A stretch of 64,000 nucleotides of DNA from JACMJL01 sp963791805 (lineage in GTDB: Bacteria > Bacillota > Clostridia > Clostridiales > Clostridiaceae), in the NCBI GenBank assembly GCA_963791805.1, contig CAWBTU010000003.1, positions 434,001 through 498,000 of the forward strand, written 5' to 3'. The translations under genes were made by a program, and so were the position numbers. The notes below the pieces were generated by a model. The model did no database searches and was not told the origin of the DNA. It saw nothing but the letters and a program-made list of their open reading frames with translations. Shown in pieces: positions 58,887-64,000 of this stretch; the stretch's first letter is position 1; each line of letters starts with the position of its first letter.

Positions 58887-60776
58887 ATGGATAATTTAAA
58901 AAGAAATAAGTTTAAAAATATTTTTTTAAACTACCTAGATGTACTACTTTTTGTAGTAATAATAGAGGCGAAAATACTATATGCAATGCATGAAATACTT
59001 AAAAAAGACTTTTCAATTACAATTCTATTATTACCAACTTTTTCGCTTTTACTAATGGTGACAGCGTTTACATTGCTTTTCAAAAACAAAGCAAGAACTA
59101 GAGCTTTATTAATTTTAGACTTTGTAATAAGCGGCTGTCTAATGGCAGACACCATTTACTATGGTTATTTTAGGGACATACTCTCTGTAGCCGCAGTAAA
59201 TAGTGGAATTAAACTAACTGGTGATTCAGCTAGTACTTATTCAGTATTAAAAAGTGTAATTAAACCTTCAGACTTTTTATTCTTAGTTGATTTAATAGTT
59301 TTTGTAGCATTATTTAGAAAATATACAAAAAGAGAACGCAGGCAAAGTACAATAAAATTAAGACTATCGTTCTTTGCTGTTTTATTATTAGTTGGTGGAG
59401 CTCTAGATGCTGGTTGTATTTATGAACTAAACTCAGACAAGCCAAGGCTTATGGAAACCATGAGTAATAAAACTTTTATTGTAGAAAACTTAGGAACTGC
59501 TAACTTTCATTTTCTAGACGCTTATCATTCTGCTAAGACTTTAATAACTGCTAATGATCCAATTGGGGATAAAAGAGATAAAGAAATCAAGGTATTCCTC
59601 CAAGGTAATCAAGCGGACTCGAATAACACCTTTAGTAAAGTAGGAACTGGGAAAAACTTAATAGTTATTCAAGTTGAAGCTTTACAACAATTTGCCATAG
59701 ACGCTAAAATAAATGGTAAAGAGGTAACCCCTAACTTAAATAAGTGGCTTGGAAAGAGTTTGTATTTTGATAATTTCTTTTACCAAACAGCTGAAGGAAA
59801 TACTTCTGATGCAGAGTTCATGGTAAATAATTCATTATACCCAGCAGCTTCAGGAGTTGCATACTTTAGATATACTAATAAAGAATTGACATCGCTACCA
59901 GGGTCCCTAAAAGAAAATGGTTATTATACAGCTGCATTTCACGGGAATTATTCAAATTTTTATGACAGGGATAAAATGTATGCTAACATGGGTTTTGATG
60001 ATTTCTTTAGTGAAGATAAACTTAAAGTAGATGAGAAAATAGGAATGGGAATGAGTGATAGATCGTTTTTACGCCAGTCCCTTGATAAAATAAATGCCTT
60101 TAAACAACCATATTTTTCATTTTTAATAACCTTATCAAGTCATTACCCTTTTAATAGAGATACAAGTAAGTATGGTACCTTTGATGAAGGTAAATATAAA
60201 GACACTCTTATGGGGGATTATTTGAAAGGAATACATTATGCTGATACTCAACTAGGTTGGTTCCTTGATTCTCTTGAGAAAGAAGGCATGTTGGACAATT
60301 CTATTTTAGTATTGTATGGGGATCACAACGCTTTGCCTAAAAATTATTCTGACAAATTATATGACTTAATGGACATCCATGATGCCAACGATTTAAAATG
60401 GTATGAGCTTCAAAAGGTTCCTATGTTTATCCATTTCCCTAAGGATGCTAATGCAGGTGTAAATCATACTTATTCTGGTCAGATGGATTTGTATCCAACA
60501 ATTGCAAATATGTTTGATTTAAAGAAACAAAATATGTTTGGAAAAGATATTCTAAATCCTCCTAACCAAAACGTAATATTTAGGAATGGTTCTTTCACTA
60601 ACGGTAATATTTTCTACATTTCCTGGAATGATAAGTTTTACGATATCTCATCTGGAAAAGAACTTTCTTCAACTCCGGCACTTAGAAAGCTTGAGACTGA
60701 AGCAGATGATCAATTAAGTTACTCAGACGACATACTCAATCACAACCTTATAAAAGAGTTTAAAACTGAAAAATAA
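58887..60776 (+). CDS. LtaS-family sulfatase, divergent paralog 3
   Basis: This 629-residue protein has five N-terminal membrane helices and an extracytoplasmic sulfatase-like domain from about residue 255 (LIVIQVEALQQF). The nucleophile motif is GNTSDAEFM, the canonical Thr form, unlike the two minus-strand paralogs. VLYGDHNA and LSSHYPF supply metal ligands. I chose the ATG at 58887 because AAGGAAG lies 6 bases before it; an ATG at 58857 has no site. It is probably the most LTA-synthase-like of the three. It shares a terminator with the convergent paralog. Confidence 0.85.
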   Translation: MDNLKRNKFKNIFLNYLDVLLFVVIIEAKILYAMHEILKKDFSITILLLPTFSLLLMVTAFTLLFKNKARTRALLILDFVISGCLMADTIYYGYFRDILSVAAVNSGIKLTGDSASTYSVLKSVIKPSDFLFLVDLIVFVALFRKYTKRERRQSTIKLRLSFFAVLLLVGGALDAGCIYELNSDKPRLMETMSNKTFIVENLGTANFHFLDAYHSAKTLITANDPIGDKRDKEIKVFLQGNQADSNNTFSKVGTGKNLIVIQVEALQQFAIDAKINGKEVTPNLNKWLGKSLYFDNFFYQTAEGNTSDAEFMVNNSLYPAASGVAYFRYTNKELTSLPGSLKENGYYTAAFHGNYSNFYDRDKMYANMGFDDFFSEDKLKVDEKIGMGMSDRSFLRQSLDKINAFKQPYFSFLITLSSHYPFNRDTSKYGTFDEGKYKDTLMGDYLKGIHYADTQLGWFLDSLEKEGMLDNSILVLYGDHNALPKNYSDKLYDLMDIHDANDLKWYELQKVPMFIHFPKDANAGVNHTYSGQMDLYPTIANMFDLKKQNMFGKDILNPPNQNVIFRNGSFTNGNIFYISWNDKFYDISSGKELSSTPALRKLETEADDQLSYSDDILNHNLIKEFKTEK

Positions 60777-60781
60777 AATAA

Positions 60782-60826
60782 ATAGCCCAACTGATTGTTA
60801 ATAAAATCAGTTGGGCTATCTTTATT
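60782..60826. terminator. Bidirectional terminator between two LtaS-family genes
   Basis: A 14-bp perfect stem (ATAGCCCAACTGAT and complement) with T-rich flanks on both strands. Confidence 0.85.
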
Positions 60827-60835
60827 TAGCTCTTT

Positions 60836-62695
60836 TTATTTAGTTTTAAAGTAATTGTTCTGTATCATTTTATCTGAAAGTAATATTCCATCTCTTGCAT
60901 GCTGCTCTTCCGCATTTGTATAAGTGCCTATCATAGAAAAGTTATTTAGAATTGAATAATTCTTTTTAGTATTAAGAAGTACTTTTCCTACTGCTGCATT
61001 CTCATACTTTTCCTTATCAATACCCATTAAATATGATAAAGTGGGCATTAAATCAATTTCCCCTCCTGGTATATCTAAAGTTTTCCCCTGAATACCAGAG
61101 TTATATATTATTAGCGGTATCTTCATGTCATTATACAACCACCAATTTTCTGACGGCTCTATTTTATTTAATTTATCAGAAAAATACTTATGAACACCTG
61201 TGTGATCTCCGTATACCACTACTGCAGTGTTTTGCAATTGACCCTTTTTTTCTAATTCACCTAAGAAATTGCCTAAGGCCTCATCTGTGTAATGAATACT
61301 TTGTAAATAATCACCCAGTATATTTTTTTGAAAACCGTTAGTTAGTTTTAGTGTTCTATCCTTATTAGGTAAATCGAAAGGTGCATGACTTGTTAGTGTA
61401 ACTACAAAACTATAATATGGCTGTTTTTCTTTCTCTATTATCTCATTAACTTGAGGCAGATAATCCTTATCGGAAATTCCAAGTCCAATAGTTTCCTTAA
61501 CATCATAATCACCAGAATCATAAAAATTCTGAAATCCAATTGATAATAGTGCAGGTCTTACATTCCAAAAGAAGCCCTTATCTGGGTGGATTGCATAAGT
61601 TGAATAACCAAGTGCTTCTAGCTGTTTTGGTAGAGCCTGATTATATTCATTGTGTGGATATCTAAAAAATGTTGAACCATCCCTAACAGGATAAATCCCG
61701 GTATTAGTCATCAAGTCTGCATCGGAGCTTGTACCACAATTAACATTCTCATGATAGTTATCAAAGTATAAACTATTCTTTAAGAGTTTATTTAAATTAG
61801 GTGTGATTTCCTGTCCTTGAAACTTCTGATTAACAACAAAGTTTTCTAAGGATTCCCATTGAATAACTATAAGATTTTTACCTTTGAACATACCTGCATA
61901 TTCATTATCTGGTAGGTTCTCTTTATTTTTACCATACCAATCACTGATTTTTGCTTTCTCGTTACTCGTTAGTTCATAAGATCTACAAACATCATAATAA
62001 TTATATGCGTCTAGGATATGATAACCTATAGGTCCTAAGTAGGACATTGTTCTAGTCGGTGCCCAACTTCTATAGAAAGCATGTTGTCCATCAAATCCTC
62101 TTTGAAACTCATCTATTTTTATGGATGCATAGGTGAAGTAACACATTGGGATAACTAATGTTACTAGGAATAAAGTCACATTACGCTTAACTCCTCTGTA
62201 AAGTTCTTTATTAAGTATTGAGTAAATAATTAGCACAATTATATCAACAATAAATATAAAATCTACTGGTCTTGCCATGGACATAATACTATCACCAAGA
62301 GAGTTTAAATTAGAAGTTTCATCTAAAAGAAAAAAGTTTAGAAATTCATTAAAGCCCCTGTAATACCACATATCTCCAATAATCAAAACGCTTACTAGAA
62401 TATCTATTACTATAAATGACCACAAATGTTTTCTTCCTTTAAACAAGAATGTAATTGAAAAAATTGCCATGGATAGACTGGTATAGATAAGAATAGAGGG
62501 CGCACTGTTAAACCCTTTTAAAAAGTTAAAACTAGTGCCTTTTTCTGTTCCTAATAATCCTATAAGAATTATGGTTTTTAAAAAAATTATTAAGACCATT
62601 ATTAAATACATCTTGTCCTTAATTAAATCTTTTCCTACTTTAAATACAAAGTTCTCCTTTATTACTTTAGGTTTCTCATTATTTACTTTTAACAT
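60836..62695 (-). CDS. LtaS-family sulfatase, paralog 2
   Basis: This 619-residue protein is a close paralog of the protein at 48195, with long stretches nearly identical (QGQEITPNLNKLLKNSLYF). It has five membrane helices, then the sulfatase-like domain with NCGTSSDADLM (Ser at the nucleophile position), VVYGDHTG and TSHAPFD. GGTGATAAG precedes the ATG. Close similarity to paralog 1, 10 kb away on the same strand, indicates duplication. Substrates may differ from paralog 3. Confidence 0.87.
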   Translation of the reverse strand: MLKVNNEKPKVIKENFVFKVGKDLIKDKMYLIMVLIIFLKTIILIGLLGTEKGTSFNFLKGFNSAPSILIYTSLSMAIFSITFLFKGRKHLWSFIVIDILVSVLIIGDMWYYRGFNEFLNFFLLDETSNLNSLGDSIMSMARPVDFIFIVDIIVLIIYSILNKELYRGVKRNVTLFLVTLVIPMCYFTYASIKIDEFQRGFDGQHAFYRSWAPTRTMSYLGPIGYHILDAYNYYDVCRSYELTSNEKAKISDWYGKNKENLPDNEYAGMFKGKNLIVIQWESLENFVVNQKFQGQEITPNLNKLLKNSLYFDNYHENVNCGTSSDADLMTNTGIYPVRDGSTFFRYPHNEYNQALPKQLEALGYSTYAIHPDKGFFWNVRPALLSIGFQNFYDSGDYDVKETIGLGISDKDYLPQVNEIIEKEKQPYYSFVVTLTSHAPFDLPNKDRTLKLTNGFQKNILGDYLQSIHYTDEALGNFLGELEKKGQLQNTAVVVYGDHTGVHKYFSDKLNKIEPSENWWLYNDMKIPLIIYNSGIQGKTLDIPGGEIDLMPTLSYLMGIDKEKYENAAVGKVLLNTKKNYSILNNFSMIGTYTNAEEQHARDGILLSDKMIQNNYFKTK

Positions 62696-62750
62696 CTTAT
62701 CACCATTTTCTTTTTTTTCATTTGATTTTTAGTAGTCCTTAGACTTTTTT

Positions 62751-62759
62751 ATTATATCA
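62751..62759 (-). promoter_or_regulatory. Extended -10 upstream of LtaS paralog 2
   Basis: TGATATAAT on the minus strand; a weak TTTAAT lies 18 bases further upstream. Confidence 0.45.
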
Positions 62760-62833
62760 TATCATGTCTATTATATTAAACTACAAAATAAGTCTTAAGT
62801 TGGAGCTAATACCCAACTTAAGATTTGTAATAG

Positions 62834-62875
62834 TGTATCGATACATTGTACCTTGGCCTTAACTTGTATTATAAT
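62834..62875 (+). promoter_or_regulatory. pdxS promoter with upstream palindrome
   Basis: TTGTAC (62846-62851) and TATAAT (62870-62875) are 18 bases apart. The palindrome TGTATCGATACA (62834-62845) abuts the -35. A MocR-type PdxR regulator is a plausible binder in Firmicutes, but none is in the window. Confidence 0.5.
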
Positions 62876-62909
62876 TTCAACAAAACTAAATATTACAAGG
62901 AGGCACACT

Positions 62910-63779
62910 ATGGAAAGATATGAAATTAATAAAAATTTAGCTCAAATGCTTAAAGGCGGAGTTATCATGGATGTTGTAAATGTAGATCAAGCTTTAATTG
63001 CAGAAAGGGCTGGAGCTTGTGCTGTAATGGCATTAGAGAGAGTTCCATCTGATATTAGAAAACAAGGTGGAGTTGCTAGAATGTCCGACCCTAAAATGAT
63101 TAAAGATATAAAAGCTGCCGTTTCAATACCTGTAATGGCAAAAGTTAGAATAGGTCATTTCGTAGAAGCACAAATATTGCAAGAGATTGGTGTAGACTTT
63201 ATTGATGAAAGTGAAGTTTTAACGCCAGCAGATGAACAATATCATATTAACAAATGGAATTTTAAAGTGCCTTATGTTTGTGGTGCTAGAAATCTAGGTG
63301 AAGCCCTTAGAAGAATAGGTGAGGGGGCTTCAATGATAAGAACAAAAGGTGAAGCAGGAACTGGAAACGTTGTAGAAGCTGTTCGCCATATGAGATCTTT
63401 AATTGACGAAATTAGAAATGTAAAAAATGCTCCCAAGGAAGAATTAATGACAATAGCTAAAGACATTTGCGCACCTCTTCACTTACTGGAGTATGTATGG
63501 GAAAATGGTAAGCTTCCAGTAGTTAACTTTGCTGCAGGAGGAATAGCTACCCCTGCTGATGCAGCTTTAATGATGCAACTTGGTTCAGAGGGTGTATTTG
63601 TAGGTTCTGGAATTTTTAAAGCTGCGAATCCTGAAATTAGAGCAAAAGCTATTGTTTTGGCAACTACCTATTATAATGACGCTAAGGTGATTGCAGAGGT
63701 CTCAGAAAATCTAGGTGAAGCTATGGGTGGTTTAGAAATAAATGAGCTTAAAGATAGATATGCAGAAAGAGGCTGGTAA
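62910..63779 (+). CDS. pdxS: Pyridoxal 5'-phosphate synthase, lyase subunit
   Basis: This 289-residue (beta/alpha)8-barrel enzyme builds PLP from ribose 5-phosphate, glyceraldehyde 3-phosphate and ammonia from PdxT. Conserved features are GVIMDVVN near residue 17, the Schiff-base Lys78 in VMAKVRIGH, and RTKGEAGTGNVVEAVRH with the second Lys region. GGGIATPADAALMM-type phosphate loop residues (AAGGIATPADA) come late. I chose the ATG at 62910 because AAGGAGG lies upstream and homology begins there. It precedes pdxT by 2 bases. Confidence 0.97.
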   Translation: MERYEINKNLAQMLKGGVIMDVVNVDQALIAERAGACAVMALERVPSDIRKQGGVARMSDPKMIKDIKAAVSIPVMAKVRIGHFVEAQILQEIGVDFIDESEVLTPADEQYHINKWNFKVPYVCGARNLGEALRRIGEGASMIRTKGEAGTGNVVEAVRHMRSLIDEIRNVKNAPKEELMTIAKDICAPLHLLEYVWENGKLPVVNFAAGGIATPADAALMMQLGSEGVFVGSGIFKAANPEIRAKAIVLATTYYNDAKVIAEVSENLGEAMGGLEINELKDRYAERGW

Positions 63780-63781
63780 AT

Positions 63782-64000
63782 TTGAGAATAGGCATTTTAT
63801 CTCTTCAAGGAGGAGTAATTGAGCATATAAATCATATACAGAAACTTGGCTATGAAGCTATAGAGGTAAAGAAAATAGCAGATTTAAAAGATTTAGACGG
63901 TATTATCCTTCCTGGCGGAGAGAGTACAACTATGGGCAAACTTCTAAGAGAAAGGAACCTATTACTTCCTCTAAAAGAAAAAATTTTATTAGGACTTCCC
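63782..64000 (+). CDS. pdxT: Pyridoxal 5'-phosphate synthase, glutaminase subunit (5' part)
   Basis: The first 73 codons are present; the gene runs off the window. It starts with a TTG that gives MRIGILSLQGGVIEHI, the typical PdxT start. The LPGGESTT motif of the oxyanion region is at about residues 45-52. The catalytic Cys lies beyond the window. It begins 2 bases after pdxS, so the two are cotranscribed; GAGG in the end of pdxS is the likely ribosome site. Confidence 0.95.
   Translation, partial: MRIGILSLQGGVIEHINHIQKLGYEAIEVKKIADLKDLDGIILPGGESTTMGKLLRERNLLLPLKEKILLGLP

Overview
The window is a chromosomal segment of an AT-rich, spore-forming anaerobic Firmicute, most likely Clostridium sensu stricto. 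The evidence is low GC, strong GGAGG-type ribosome binding sites, a DnaD-family primosome protein paired with a DnaI/DnaC-like helicase loader, a reverse rubrerythrin near purA, DUF1858 and CDGSH redox proteins, and a broken spore-germination gene. Species cannot be fixed from the sequence alone.

Layout. 1-7.3 kb: the 5' part of a membrane-anchored envelope protein, the DnaD/DnaI pair, a tandemly duplicated Glu-Val-Asp-Thr tRNA operon, a CoA-binding protein, a CDGSH Fe-S protein and a BaiN/HI0933-type flavoprotein. 7.3-18.5 kb: acyl-ACP thioesterase, polysaccharide deacetylase, membrane pyrophosphatase, DUF1858 protein, a flavoprotein-purA operon, pgsA, rubrerythrin with a PerR-box-like site, a Ca2+/H+ antiporter and a TPR protein with a structured leader. 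18.8-42 kb: a chemosensory locus, entirely on the minus strand. 42-52.6 kb: a phosphatase/PAP2 pair, an EEP-family protein, a CorC-like protein, an LtaS-family protein and a lipoprotein PBP, with relics of hsp20 and gerA genes. 52.7-57 kb: a GT4 glycosyltransferase, a nucleotidyltransferase/PGM-like fusion and a CBM25-like protein. 57-58.5 kb: an intact IS4-family element with a 9-bp target duplication. 58.8-62.7 kb: two more LtaS-family proteins. The end is pdxS and the start of pdxT.

The chemosensory locus is the most unusual part. Unit A runs tetR-cheY-cheA-cheW-truncated cheR-MBL hydrolase-receptor-cheR-cheB-hybrid kinase. Unit B repeats cheA-cheW-receptor. Unit C holds two more receptors and unit D a lone receiver protein. 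The two large receptors share about 2.2 kb of apparently identical DNA encoding six 91-residue HAMP-like repeats plus part of the signalling domain, while their sensor heads and C-terminal tails differ. Three palindromes of the form GTTAG-N6-CTAAC lie at the tetR promoter, at the unit C promoter and at the promoter of the structured leader RNA. I read these as a candidate TetR regulon that ties the locus together. No flagellar genes are in the window, so the output is unknown.

Other notable items are a perfect 11-bp hairpin between the Shine-Dalgarno sequence and the ATG of the GT4 gene, a 13-bp hairpin that would hide the transposase start in read-through transcripts, and a micro-duplication of the purA 3' end around a small palindrome.
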